54,810 bases of DNA from an uncultured Porphyromonadaceae bacterium. Its GTDB lineage: Bacteria; Bacteroidota; Bacteroidia; Bacteroidales; Muribaculaceae. The first letter of the stretch is position 1. Each line of letters begins with the position of its first letter. The notes beneath the pieces are model-generated. The model searched no databases. It worked only from the letters and a program-made list of their open reading frames with translations, and was not told the DNA's origin. The position numbers and the translations under genes were made by a program. Where the stretch lies: positions 1 through 54,810 of the forward strand of contig UQLO01000019.1 in NCBI GenBank assembly GCA_900541865.1, given 5' to 3'. Below are positions 33,221 to 42,355 of this stretch, in pieces.

Positions 33221-34884
33221 TGTGCCGGAGCCGAGAGAATACGGCGGTACTCTGCGGGATTATGGAGGAGGGCGCGTGCGCGAGTAATCATATGGTCGCG
33301 GTCGATGCCGCGGGCCACGACGGTGCCGTCGTTGAAGTAGCGCGAGCCGATTTCATTGTCGAGCAGCATGATGATCTCATCGCGGCGCAGGTCGAGGTCG
33401 TGGCTCAGGTCGTGGTGGAGCACCTCCTCGAGGGCGTCGATACGTGCAGCCACTGTGTCGTTCATATACCCTTCGGCCTCGGTTGCCTCCCGCAGCAGGC
33501 GGAGCATGCGGTCAGCGTTGCGGTCGTAGTTGAAGTCGCTGTCGACCACGAAGCGGCTGAAGGATTCGTAGGTGGTGCTGTCGACAAGGACGGCGTCGGC
33601 AGCCTTGGCAGTGGAGTCGGTGTTGAAGGTGCGGTTGGCGAAGTCGGCGAACTTGTTTTCGGCGGCCAGGCGCATAGCCAGTCGGCTGTACTCAATGGAT
33701 TCGACGATGGAGTCGGGGGTGATGCCGCCGCCGTCGCGCACTGTTCGTCCGGCGCGGGTGAGGTATGCCGTGGTGAGACTGTCGGGGGTGCGCGTGGGCA
33801 GGCCCTCTTCAGTTCGCTCGGCGTAGTTTAGAGCCTGGATGAGGCGCCCGGAGGGGATGTAGTAGCGTGCGGTGGTGATTTTGAGAACGTCGTCGTAGGG
33901 CAGAGGACGGGTGCTCTGAACCAGACCTTTGCCGAAGGTGCGCTCACCCATGATGACAGCACGGTCGAGGTCCTGCAGCGAACCCGAAACGATTTCCGAG
34001 GAGGAAGCGGTTCGGCCGTTGACCAGCACCACTAATGGCACGTCGGGGGCCACGGGCTGCTGCGTGGTGCGGTAGATGCGCTCTTCGACCTGACGGCCGC
34101 GGGTGCGGAGGATTTCGGTGCCCTTTGGCACGAAGAGCCCTGCAGTCTGGACGGCCCCTTCGAGAAGACCGCCGCCATTGTCGCGCAGGTCGAGGATGAT
34201 GCCCTTGAGGCCGGGTCGTGCCACCAGGTCGGCCACGGCGCCCTTGAGGTCGCGTGCGGCGCTTTCGCTGAACTGTGTCAGCAGGATGTAGCCGACGCTG
34301 TCGGGCAGGAGGCCGTAGTAGGGCAGGGGCTCGGTGACTATGCTGCCGCGGGTTATTTCGAACGACATCAGGGAGTCGGGTCCGACATAGGGGCGGGCGA
34401 TGTCGACCCTCACCTTCGTGCCGGCCTGGCCGCGCAGCCGACGGCTGACAGACGAAATGTCGGTTGAGGGAGTGATGGTGTCGCCGTCGACAGCTATTAT
34501 GACGTCGCCGTGGCGCAGGCCGTAGCGCCGCGAGGGAGAGTTCCAATAGGGGTTCGAGATGATGACCTTGTCGCCCCGCTTGCTGATAAGGGCGCCGATG
34601 CCGGCGTATGAGCCCTCGCTGAGAGCCAGAAGCTCGTCCTGGTCGTCGGCAGGGTAGTACTCGGTGTATGGGTCGATTTGATAGAGCAGGGCCCCGATGG
34701 CGCCGTTCATGAGGTCTTCTACGGCGAGAGTGTCGACATAGTTGGTTTCCAGCTCCTTGGCGATGGAGTTGAGGGTATGGATCTTGCGGGCGAAGCGGTC
34801 GGCGGCGTCGGAAGCGCCGGCGCCGAAGCCGGCGCATGCCAGCACGGCCAGTGCGCAGAAAAGAGGCAAAAAGGATTTTTTCAT
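33217..34884 (-). CDS. S41 family C-terminal processing peptidase
   Basis: 555 residues: signal peptide (FLPLFCALAVLACAGFG), PDZ domain at about 85-180, and an S41 catalytic core. VLVNGRTASSSEIVSGSLQD carries the nucleophile serine near 295 and GERTFGKGLVQ the general-base Lys319. A long C-terminal extension (about 360-555) lacks family motifs I can name. It acts in the periplasm on protein C-termini. Overlaps mfd by 4 nt. Confidence 0.94.
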   Translation of the reverse strand: MKKSFLPLFCALAVLACAGFGAGASDAADRFARKIHTLNSIAKELETNYVDTLAVEDLMNGAIGALLYQIDPYTEYYPADDQDELLALSEGSYAGIGALISKRGDKVIISNPYWNSPSRRYGLRHGDVIIAVDGDTITPSTDISSVSRRLRGQAGTKVRVDIARPYVGPDSLMSFEITRGSIVTEPLPYYGLLPDSVGYILLTQFSESAARDLKGAVADLVARPGLKGIILDLRDNGGGLLEGAVQTAGLFVPKGTEILRTRGRQVEERIYRTTQQPVAPDVPLVVLVNGRTASSSEIVSGSLQDLDRAVIMGERTFGKGLVQSTRPLPYDDVLKITTARYYIPSGRLIQALNYAERTEEGLPTRTPDSLTTAYLTRAGRTVRDGGGITPDSIVESIEYSRLAMRLAAENKFADFANRTFNTDSTAKAADAVLVDSTTYESFSRFVVDSDFNYDRNADRMLRLLREATEAEGYMNDTVAARIDALEEVLHHDLSHDLDLRRDEIIMLLDNEIGSRYFNDGTVVARGIDRDHMITRARALLHNPAEYRRILSAPAQ

Positions 34885-34941
34885 ATTTCAGCGGGGAATA
34901 TGATTTATAACCCCGAGCGGGCTATAAGAGTTCCCGGGCTG

Positions 34942-34969
34942 CAAATATACAAAAAAGTCCGCTAACAAA
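34942..34969 (-). promoter_or_regulatory. Candidate promoter of ctpA-mfd
   Basis: On the minus strand TATATTTG (34949-34942) is a perfect -7 box, with TTTG (34969-34966) 16 nt upstream, shorter than usual. The leader is about 55 nt. Confidence 0.45.
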
Positions 34970-34979
34970 GGAAAATTAC

Positions 34980-35073
34980 AATGTCGGGGATGTCGGGGAT
35001 TACCGAACGATATGGGAGTTCCCGCAAAGATATGGAGCTGGGGATTTCAACTCCCCGCTCCATATCCTTGCGG
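34980..35073 (-). terminator. Long hairpin after the phosphodiester glycosidase gene
   Basis: The segments 35022-35044 and 35052-35073 form an inverted repeat of about 22 bp (CCGCAAAGATATGGAGC against GCTCCATATCCTTGCGG) around a 7-nt loop, with one mismatch and one bulge. No strong U-tract follows. Upstream, ATGTCGGGG is repeated twice (34981-34998). TTGCGGCAACTTTTGG at 35068-35083 recurs at 48710-48725. Confidence 0.5.
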
Positions 35074-35086
35074 CAACTTTTGGTTC

Positions 35087-37561
35087 TCAGCGCACTATGA
35101 GCTTGGCGGCGGCGCGTGAGCCGGCTATGTCGGCGGTGGCGATGTAGACGCCCGCGGCGGGGAGGGGCAGGATGTTGCCGGCGGTTGCTGCTACGAGGGC
35201 GCCGGCTGGGGTGTAGAGACGCAGGTGCGCCGCACCGGGTGCCGCTTCGATGTTGCCGTCGGCTATTCGCAGGCTAAGACGTGTCCGGGGTTCGGGCATG
35301 GCGACGCTTTCGATGCCGGAAGAGTGGTTTGCATAGGTGAAGCCGGTGTCGGTGAGGCGCAGGGTGTATTTACGGCCGCCGTCGGCGGAGTTTTTGGGGT
35401 CGAAGCGCAGGCTGACGAAGGTAAGGGGATAGGCTGTGGCGTCGGTGAGGTCGACTTGGGATGCGAGGTCGAAGTCGATGGTCTGCGGTGCTTCGATGGC
35501 TTCGGTCTTGAGGGTGAAGGTTTTGTCGGAGTTTGCGGCCTTGAATTTTAGAGTCGCCGACTTGAGGGTGGCCCCGCAGGGGTCTACACTCATCCAGAAG
35601 CCGTCGGGGAGGCTGTAGGCCTTGACGTCGTTGGCTACAGCGACATATGCGGAGCGGGAGTTGACCACGTCGAAGGAGAGGGTGGTGTTTCCGTCGGCGT
35701 CGGTTTGTGCCGTTGGGTTGTCGCCGAGGCCGTTTCCGTTGATTTTCCAGCCATCGGCTCCGATTGCGGGAACCAGGGGCAGCTGTGGGGCGGAGGCAAT
35801 CTCGACGTCAACGTCGACGGCCACTTCGGCTCCGGTGGCGGCGTTGGTGCCGGTCAGCCGCACGGTACCTTCGGTCAGGCCGTGGATGAGACCGGTTACG
35901 GGGTTGAATTCGACGATGCCGTCGCGGTCGGCCGACCATTCGAAGGCGGCAGTGCCTACGGCCATCATACGCCCGGCGACCTCGGCCTGAAGGAGCAGGG
36001 GCACGTCGCGGGTGGCGTCGGTGAGGATTCGCGAGCGCACCGGGGCCACGGCGACGTCGTTGCGGACGTCGACGGCCACGGAGGCTTCCATGCCGTCTTT
36101 GGAAGCGGTGAGGCGGTAACATCCTACGGCGTCGGCGAGCAGCGAACTTCCGTCGACGGTGCCTTGGCCGCCGGATATGCTCAGCGAGAAGCCACGCACG
36201 TCGAGGTCGACGAGCTGCCCGTGGGCGTTATAGCCGTAGATTACCGGGGTGTATGAGCCGAGCAGGGGCAGGAGCACGGCGTGGTCGGCGAAGCGTATGG
36301 AGGTCACCGTGTTGTCGACCGGAGCGTCGACGGTGAAGAAGAGTGCGTTGCCGATGGCGCGCTCGGAGTTGTCGCGCGGTTTGTTGAGCATGCCGGAGTG
36401 CGCGCCCCAGAGAGCGGTGCTGCCTCCTCCGTCGAGGTCGAGCGCGTCGTAGCAACCCAGGTGCCGCATAAGGTCGGCGGCTTCATAGTATGTGACGCCG
36501 GTCGACTCTCCGTTGCCGTCGACGGCCGCCATCACCAGCTTGGAGCGGTCTTGGGAGTATCCGGTCAGGGATCGGGCGTATTTTGCCGTCGGGGTATTGA
36601 TGAAGCGAATGGCGTTAGTGACCACCTCGCCGCAGTTGAGCACGCGGACGTCGCCACCGATGATGTGTCGCACGCCTTCGACGCGCAGATTGTCGAAGGC
36701 GGGCAGGGTGAGGTTGATTTTGAGCTTTACGGGGTCGCCGGCCTTAATGCCGTCGATGAATTCGTTGGAGTAGTCGGGCCCGCAGGAGATAACGATGCCA
36801 CCTTCGGGAATGGCCATGTCGCCGCCTTGCTGCCAGTCGCCGTCGGCGATGAACTTCACGCTTTTGTTGAAAGCCCACACGGCACCTTCGGCGGGCCGCA
36901 GAGCAATTTCGCGTCCTCCGGAAGTTGCTGTAGAGGGGCCCATATATCGGTTGTAGACCATCATCTCGTTGTCGCGACGTGGGTAGTTGAGGGCGGTGGC
37001 GCGTACTTGCTGACTGCCGTCGTTGTTGAGCACCTTGTATGTGAGCTGTGTTTCGTCGATCCACATACCGCTTTCTCCTATTATAAGTGCGTTCTCGCGG
37101 CTGACGATGTCGATCATGTCCGGAGCGGCCAGAACGCCGTCGATAGCGCAGCTCATGTTGGGATAGCCCAGAATGGCGTTTCCGAACTCGTGCTGGCCGG
37201 CGAAGGAGGAGGTAATGAAGAAGTCGCCGTTGATGCCGGCCAAGTACTGGCGGTCGCCGCCTGTCTTGCGGGCGGCCATATCTGTCATGCGCTCGGCGGT
37301 GCGGCATTGGTCGTGGCCGATTTCGACCCGCGCCGATGCCTCGGGTGTCCAGGATGGGTCGGAGGAGTCGAGAGTGGCGGCGTAGACATGCACGGTACGG
37401 TTAGGGGCGTGGAGCAGGAGGTGAGTGTGGGTCATGCCCGGGCCGAAGTAGTAGTGAGCAATCGTGTCGGTGGTGAACTCCGTGCCCTGAAGGACTACGG
37501 AGCCCATGGCGGCGCCGGCAAGGGGAGTGAGAGCGGCCAGCAGCAGGGCGAGTTGTTTCAT
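35087..37561 (-). CDS. Secreted phosphodiester glycosidase (NAGPA domain) with C-terminal sorting-like domain
   Basis: Start at ATG 37561 (signal MKQLALLLAALTPLAGAAMG); the frame to 37723 overlaps the divergent M28 gene and is not family-like. 824 residues. The middle region carries the phosphodiester-glycosidase family features AGINGDFFITS, YDALDLDGGGSTALW and NSERAIGNALFF. Strand-rich Ig-like segments follow. The tail (GVYIATADIAGSRAAAKLIVR) resembles a type IX secretion sorting domain, so export to the cell surface is possible. Human NAGPA removes GlcNAc from phosphodiesters; the substrate here is unknown. Confidence 0.85.
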   Translation of the reverse strand: MKQLALLLAALTPLAGAAMGSVVLQGTEFTTDTIAHYYFGPGMTHTHLLLHAPNRTVHVYAATLDSSDPSWTPEASARVEIGHDQCRTAERMTDMAARKTGGDRQYLAGINGDFFITSSFAGQHEFGNAILGYPNMSCAIDGVLAAPDMIDIVSRENALIIGESGMWIDETQLTYKVLNNDGSQQVRATALNYPRRDNEMMVYNRYMGPSTATSGGREIALRPAEGAVWAFNKSVKFIADGDWQQGGDMAIPEGGIVISCGPDYSNEFIDGIKAGDPVKLKINLTLPAFDNLRVEGVRHIIGGDVRVLNCGEVVTNAIRFINTPTAKYARSLTGYSQDRSKLVMAAVDGNGESTGVTYYEAADLMRHLGCYDALDLDGGGSTALWGAHSGMLNKPRDNSERAIGNALFFTVDAPVDNTVTSIRFADHAVLLPLLGSYTPVIYGYNAHGQLVDLDVRGFSLSISGGQGTVDGSSLLADAVGCYRLTASKDGMEASVAVDVRNDVAVAPVRSRILTDATRDVPLLLQAEVAGRMMAVGTAAFEWSADRDGIVEFNPVTGLIHGLTEGTVRLTGTNAATGAEVAVDVDVEIASAPQLPLVPAIGADGWKINGNGLGDNPTAQTDADGNTTLSFDVVNSRSAYVAVANDVKAYSLPDGFWMSVDPCGATLKSATLKFKAANSDKTFTLKTEAIEAPQTIDFDLASQVDLTDATAYPLTFVSLRFDPKNSADGGRKYTLRLTDTGFTYANHSSGIESVAMPEPRTRLSLRIADGNIEAAPGAAHLRLYTPAGALVAATAGNILPLPAAGVYIATADIAGSRAAAKLIVR

Positions 37562-37587
37562 AGCGGTAGAGGTATTAGATTCCGGGG

Positions 37588-37595
37588 CAAAAATA
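37588..37595 (-). promoter_or_regulatory. Candidate -7 box of the phosphodiester glycosidase gene
   Basis: TATTTTTG on the minus strand, about 27 nt before the ATG at 37561. No TTTG at the proper distance, so half-supported. Confidence 0.35.
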
Positions 37596-37655
37596 CATAA
37601 AAATCTGCAAAAACAGCCTTTTTCGGCCCGGGATATATTTTTTAAGGTATAAAGG

Positions 37656-37686
37656 ATTGGAGATTCGAAATAAAATTGTAACTTTG
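37656..37686 (+). promoter_or_regulatory. Promoter of the M28 peptidase - sufE genes
   Basis: ATTG at 37656-37659, 19-nt spacer and TAACTTTG at 37679-37686, about 20 nt before the ATG at 37708. The leader is short. Confidence 0.6.
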
Positions 37687-37707
37687 CCGCTATAATTTTG
37701 CAATGAG

Positions 37708-38700
37708 ATGAAGGCCAAAACAATTATAGTTACACTGGCCGCAGTAGCGACATTAGTCACCTGTGGGTGCAGCCGCCCCGCCGAGAAAGTGGCGCAGGGA
37801 GCATCGCGCACGGCGGTGCTGGGCAGTTTCAGCGCCGACAGTGCCTACAAATACATCGGGGAGCAGGTTGCAATAGGGCCTCGCGTACCCGGCACGGCGG
37901 AACACGATTCGTGCTCCAACTACATAATTCGCAAGCTTCTGGAGTTCGGAGCTGACACCATGCTCGTTCAGCGGGGCACCGTTACGGCCTTCGACGGCAC
38001 GCGACTTCCGCTGACAAACATCGTGGCGGGCTACAACCCCGAGGCACGCACCCGCGTGCTCCTTGCGGCGCACTACGACACCCGGCCATGGGCCGACCGA
38101 GACCCGAATCCGGCCAACCACACCCGTCCCATCCCCGGCGCCAACGATGGAGCCAGCGGCGTGGGCGTGCTGCTGGAGATTGCGCGCAACCTCCAGATGC
38201 GTCGGCCCGACGTGGGCATCGACCTTGCCTTCATCGACTGTGAGGACTACGGCAACAACGATACCTCCGAGGTCGACGACGGCTGGTGTCTGGGCTCGAA
38301 GTACTGGATGGCGCACCGAGCGCCCTACTACGCCGAAAACCGGCCCAGGTACGGCATCCTTCTCGATATGGTTGGAGGCCGCGACGCACGTTTCCACTAC
38401 GAGTACTTTTCGCAGCTCAACGCCCAGACCCCGACGGTGAAGGTATGGAGCGAAGCCGAAGCGCTGGGCTATGCCGATGTGTTTGTGCGCACCCTCGGAG
38501 GGGCCGTCAACGACGACCACATCGTGCTCACCAACGCCGGAATTCCGACCACCGACATTATCGAGTGCAGCAATGCCATCACCGGCACATTCCCGCCCAC
38601 CTGGCACACTATGGCCGACAATATGGACAATATCGACCCCGAAACGCTCAAAGCCGTGGGTCAAACCGTGCTCAACGTTGTTTATAAGGAAAGACCGTAA
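37708..38700 (+). CDS. M28 family peptidase, glutaminyl cyclase-like lipoprotein
   Basis: 330 residues with an N-terminal signal and cysteine (VTLAAVATLVTCGCSR) consistent with a lipoprotein. The zinc peptidase domain has VLLAAHYDTRPWADRDP, GANDGASGVGVLLEIA and AFIDCEDYG; DDHIVLTNAGIPTTDIIE carries a late metal ligand. This group includes glutaminyl-peptide cyclotransferase-like enzymes that form N-terminal pyroglutamate, and aminopeptidases. It likely acts in the periplasm. sufE follows after 3 nt. Confidence 0.9.
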   Translation: MKAKTIIVTLAAVATLVTCGCSRPAEKVAQGASRTAVLGSFSADSAYKYIGEQVAIGPRVPGTAEHDSCSNYIIRKLLEFGADTMLVQRGTVTAFDGTRLPLTNIVAGYNPEARTRVLLAAHYDTRPWADRDPNPANHTRPIPGANDGASGVGVLLEIARNLQMRRPDVGIDLAFIDCEDYGNNDTSEVDDGWCLGSKYWMAHRAPYYAENRPRYGILLDMVGGRDARFHYEYFSQLNAQTPTVKVWSEAEALGYADVFVRTLGGAVNDDHIVLTNAGIPTTDIIECSNAITGTFPPTWHTMADNMDNIDPETLKAVGQTVLNVVYKERP

Positions 38701-38703
38701 AAA

Positions 38704-39144
38704 ATGAGTACCACCACGATAGAACAGGCCCAGACCAATCTCACCGACCAGTTTGCCGACCTCGACGACTGGATGGACCGCTACGCCATGATTATCGACC
38801 TCGGCAACGAGTTGCCCGCCATGCCGGAGGCCCTTCGCACGCCTGACCGCCTTATCGAAGGCTGCCAGAGCCGAGTATGGCTTGATGCCGAGCTGAACCC
38901 GGACGGCACCATGACGCTTCAGGCCGACTCGGACGCCGTGATAGTGAAAGGCATAATAGCGATGCTTGTCGAAGTGCTTTCGGGCCATACCCCGCAGGAG
39001 ATACTCGGTGCTGACCTCCACTTCATCCACGACATCGGCCTGGATGAGCACCTCTCTCCGACGCGCAGCAACGGCCTGCTGGCCATGCTCCGGCAGATCC
39101 GCGCCTACGCCGCCGCCTATTCGGGCCGCCGCCCCGAAAATTGA
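38704..39144 (+). CDS. sufE: SufE family Fe-S cluster assembly protein
   Basis: 146 residues with the sulfur-accepting cysteine Cys54 in IEGCQSRVWL and the family tail SPTRSNGLLAMLRQIR. SufE takes sulfur from SufS and passes it on for cluster building. SufS and SufBCD are not in the window. Apparently co-transcribed with the M28 gene, an unusual pairing. Confidence 0.94.
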   Translation: MSTTTIEQAQTNLTDQFADLDDWMDRYAMIIDLGNELPAMPEALRTPDRLIEGCQSRVWLDAELNPDGTMTLQADSDAVIVKGIIAMLVEVLSGHTPQEILGADLHFIHDIGLDEHLSPTRSNGLLAMLRQIRAYAAAYSGRRPEN

Positions 39145-39164
39145 AAAAACGACAAAACAGAGAG

Positions 39165-39192
39165 AAGCCCCCGGCCCGCCGAGGGCTTTTTT
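39165..39192 (+). terminator. Rho-independent terminator after sufE
   Basis: AAGCCC (39165-39170) and GGGCTT (39183-39188) form the stem, followed by a T-run to 39192. Confidence 0.8.
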
Positions 39193-39226
39193 GCGCCAGG
39201 CCATCCGCCGAGGCTCCCCGTGCTGA

Positions 39227-39256
39227 ATCCCGATAAATCGCGATGCAACCCGATGC
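39227..39256 (+). repeat. Period-10 ATCCCGAT repeat after sufE
   Basis: Three decamers: ATCCCGATAA, ATCGCGATGC and AACCCGATGC. The register and core match those of the terminator element at 26914-26952 and the decamers at 44480-44509. Confidence 0.5.
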
Positions 39257-39334
39257 GTCGGTGCCCGAGCGGAGGCTATTGGTTTTGGATTTGGTTTTGG
39301 ATTTTCTAAAAAAAACGGAATATCGGGGTCGGGA

Positions 39335-39366
39335 TTTGGTATTGCCGTGGGAAATTGTTAATTTAG
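39335..39366 (+). promoter_or_regulatory. Promoter of the manC-argS-BI1-pyrH-frr run
   Basis: TTTG (39335-39338), 20-nt spacer, TAATTTAG (39359-39366), one mismatch in the -7 box. The leader is about 55 nt. Confidence 0.6.
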
Positions 39367-39422
39367 CGCTCTGATATGTGCCGACCGCTCGGAGCGGTTG
39401 CGGCATGACCATTTAACCAAAT

Positions 39423-40514
39423 ATGGACAACAGAGAACACAGATATTGCGTGATAATGTGCGGCGGCATCGGCAGTCGGTTCTGGCCCTACAGCCGCACC
39501 CGGCTGCCCAAGCAGTTCCTCGATTTTTTGGGCACGGGCCGCACGTTGCTTCAGATGACCTTCGACCGCATCACGCGGCTGGTGCCGGTGAGCAACATCG
39601 TGGTGATGACCAACGAGATGTATGCCTCGCTGGTGCGGGAACAACTTCCGGAGCTTGCCGACGACCAGATACTATTTGAGCCGGCACGGCGCAACACGGC
39701 GCCCTGCATAGCGTGGGCGGCGTGGCACATCGCGGCCCGCGACCCGGAGGCCTCGATGATAGTCTGTCCGGCCGACCACCTCATTACCCGCAACGACCGC
39801 TTCGACGAGGCCGTTGCGCGTGGTTTCGACTTCGTGGAGACGCACGATGCCCTTCTGACGCTTGGCATAGAGCCGACACGCCCCGAGACGGGCTACGGAT
39901 ATATCCAGGTCGGCGAGCCGGTGGAGGGCGACATCTCCAAGGTAAAGACCTTTACAGAGAAGCCCGATCTGGAGCTGGCAAAGGTGTTTTTGGCTTCGGG
40001 TGAGTTTTTCTGGAACTCGGGTATCTTTATGTGGCGCGTGACTGCCATCCGGGAGGCATTGCGGACTTGTACGCCGGACATAGCGTCGGTGTTCGACAAG
40101 GGCGGCCCCGAGACGTATCTTAGCCTGGAGAGCGAGCGCCACTTCATAGCGGAGGCTTTTCCGGGCTGCGTAAGCATATCGATCGACTATGCCGTGATGG
40201 AGCGGGCCACGAACGTCTACGTCGAGACCGTTTCGTTCGGCTGGAGCGATGTGGGCACCTGGAGCGCGCTGTACGACCTGTCGCCCAAGAACAGCGAGGG
40301 CAATGTGACGCAGAACTGCAACGTGCTGGCCTACAACTGCGCCGGCAATATCTTCGCGGTGCGCGGCGAGAAGCTCATCGTTGCCGACGGCCTGCAGGAC
40401 TATATCATAGCCGACGCCGACGGCGTGCTGCTTATCTGCCCCAAGTCGCGTGAGCAGAAAATCAAGCAGATGGTGACCGACGCGCGCCTTAAGTTCGGCG
40501 ACAAGTACGAATGA
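39423..40514 (+). CDS. manC: Mannose-1-phosphate guanylyltransferase
   Basis: 363 residues with the nucleotidyltransferase signature CGGIGSRFWPYSRTRLPKQF, the metal and sugar binding VCPADHLI and FTEKPDLELAKVFL, and WNSGIFMW. It makes GDP-mannose from GTP and mannose 1-phosphate for surface glycans and GDP-fucose. It is the shorter type without the isomerase domain. argS follows after 25 nt. Confidence 0.95.
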   Translation: MDNREHRYCVIMCGGIGSRFWPYSRTRLPKQFLDFLGTGRTLLQMTFDRITRLVPVSNIVVMTNEMYASLVREQLPELADDQILFEPARRNTAPCIAWAAWHIAARDPEASMIVCPADHLITRNDRFDEAVARGFDFVETHDALLTLGIEPTRPETGYGYIQVGEPVEGDISKVKTFTEKPDLELAKVFLASGEFFWNSGIFMWRVTAIREALRTCTPDIASVFDKGGPETYLSLESERHFIAEAFPGCVSISIDYAVMERATNVYVETVSFGWSDVGTWSALYDLSPKNSEGNVTQNCNVLAYNCAGNIFAVRGEKLIVADGLQDYIIADADGVLLICPKSREQKIKQMVTDARLKFGDKYE

Positions 40515-40539
40515 TTACACGGACAATCAACACACAAGG

Positions 40540-42333
40540 ATGAAAATAGACACTGTCATATCGCAGGCAGTATCCAAAGGCCTGCAGGAACTTTACAATA
40601 TATCTGCCCAGCCGCAGACAATAGTGCCCCAGGCAACCCGCAAGGAATTCGAGGGCAATCTCACTATTGTGGTTTTTCCATGGGTCAAGGAGGCTCGCAC
40701 CTCTCCCGAAAATTTAGGCAAAGCCCTGGGCGAGTGGCTGGTTGCCAACGAGCCGGCCGTGGGCGCCTTCAACGTTGTGAAGGGCTTCCTGAATCTTACG
40801 ATCACGCCGTCGTTCTGGAACTCCGTTCTGACCGGCATCGAGGCCGACCCCGAGTTCGGCATCACGCCCGTCACGCCGGAGAGCCCTCTGGTGATGGTCG
40901 AATACTCCAGCCCGAACACCAACAAGCCCCTGCATCTGGGCCACCTGCGCAACATTCTGTTAGGTAGCAGTCTGAGCCGCATCCTGGCTGCGGGCGGCAA
41001 CCGCGTTGTGCGCACAAACATCGTCAACGACCGCGGCATACACATCTGCAAGAGCATGCTGGCGTGGAAGAAATGGTTCGACGGCGCCACTCCGGAGAGC
41101 GCCGGCGTCAAGGGCGACCACCTGGTGGGCGACTGCTATGTTGCCTTCAGCTCGCACCTCAAGGAGGAGACCGAGGCCATTATGAAAGCCAATCCCGGCA
41201 TTGAGAAGGATGCCGCCGAAGCTCAGACCGAGCTTATGGCCGAAGCGCGCGCCATGCTCCGCGCCTGGGAGGCTGGCGACCCCGAAGTGCGCGCACTCTG
41301 GGAGATGATGAACGGCTGGGTCTACGCCGGTTTCGACGAGTCCTACAAGCGCATGGGCGTGGGCTTCGACAAGATATACTACGAAAGCCAAACCTATCTC
41401 GACGGCAAGGCAAAAGTGCTCGAAGGCCTCGAGAAAGGACTTCTCTACCGCCGCGACGACGGCTCGGTGTGGGCGGACCTCACCGCCGAAGGACTTGACC
41501 ACAAGCTGCTGCTGCGCTCGGACGGCACCTCGGTCTACATGACGCAGGATATCGGCACGGCCAAGCAGCGCTTCGACGACTATCCCATCGACCGGATGAT
41601 CTACGTTGTCGGCAACGAGCAAAACTACCACTTCCAGGTACTTTCGATACTTCTGGACCGCCTGGGCTTCAAGTGGGGCAAGGACCTTGTGCACTTCAGC
41701 TACGGCATGGTCGAGCTCCCCGAGGGCAAGATGAAGAGCCGCGAGGGCACTGTGGTCGACGCCGACGACCTGATGGAGGAGATGAAGAGCACCGCCCGCG
41801 AGGTATCCTCGCAGCTTGGCAAGCTCGACGGTCTCAGCGAGGCCGAAATAGACGCCATCGCCGAAACGGTCGGCATGGGCGCCCTCAAATACTTCCTGCT
41901 TAAGGTAGACCCTCGCAAAAACATGGTGTTCAACCCCAAGGAATCAATCGATTTCAACGGCAACACCGGTTCGTTCATCCAGTACACCTACGCCCGCATC
42001 CGGTCGGTTCTGCGCCGCGCCGAAGCCGCCGGCCTCGAACGCGCCGACTACAGCGGCGTAACTCCCGGCAGCAAGGAAATCGACCTTATACAGCACCTTT
42101 CGGACTTCCCGGACGTTGTAAAAGAAGCGGGACGCTCGTTCTCGCCCGCGCTGATAGCCAACTACGTCTACGAGCTGGTCAAGGAATACAACCAGTTCTA
42201 CCACGACTGCCCGATAATGCGCGAAGAGGATGCCGCCGTGCGCTCGCTGCGCCTTGCGCTGAGCGACGCCACCGCCCGCGTGGTGCGCACCGGCATGGGC
42301 CTGCTGGGCATCGACGTGCCCGAACGTATGTAA
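40540..42333 (+). CDS. argS: Arginyl-tRNA synthetase
   Basis: 597 residues: N-terminal Add1 domain (about 1-110), class I catalytic core with EYSSPNTNKPLHLGHLRN (HIGH site), the KMKSREGTVVDADDLM loop, and a C-terminal alpha-helical anticodon-binding domain with YTYARIRSVLRRAE. Charges tRNA-Arg. Length is normal. Confidence 0.97.
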   Translation: MKIDTVISQAVSKGLQELYNISAQPQTIVPQATRKEFEGNLTIVVFPWVKEARTSPENLGKALGEWLVANEPAVGAFNVVKGFLNLTITPSFWNSVLTGIEADPEFGITPVTPESPLVMVEYSSPNTNKPLHLGHLRNILLGSSLSRILAAGGNRVVRTNIVNDRGIHICKSMLAWKKWFDGATPESAGVKGDHLVGDCYVAFSSHLKEETEAIMKANPGIEKDAAEAQTELMAEARAMLRAWEAGDPEVRALWEMMNGWVYAGFDESYKRMGVGFDKIYYESQTYLDGKAKVLEGLEKGLLYRRDDGSVWADLTAEGLDHKLLLRSDGTSVYMTQDIGTAKQRFDDYPIDRMIYVVGNEQNYHFQVLSILLDRLGFKWGKDLVHFSYGMVELPEGKMKSREGTVVDADDLMEEMKSTAREVSSQLGKLDGLSEAEIDAIAETVGMGALKYFLLKVDPRKNMVFNPKESIDFNGNTGSFIQYTYARIRSVLRRAEAAGLERADYSGVTPGSKEIDLIQHLSDFPDVVKEAGRSFSPALIANYVYELVKEYNQFYHDCPIMREEDAAVRSLRLALSDATARVVRTGMGLLGIDVPERM

Positions 42334-42355
42334 CCATTAACTCTCCAACACAACA

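Noticed and set aside
36281..37600. 439-codon plus-strand frame antisense to the phosphodiester glycosidase
   Set aside because: No motifs; the minus-strand gene has a signal peptide, family motifs and sorting-like tail.
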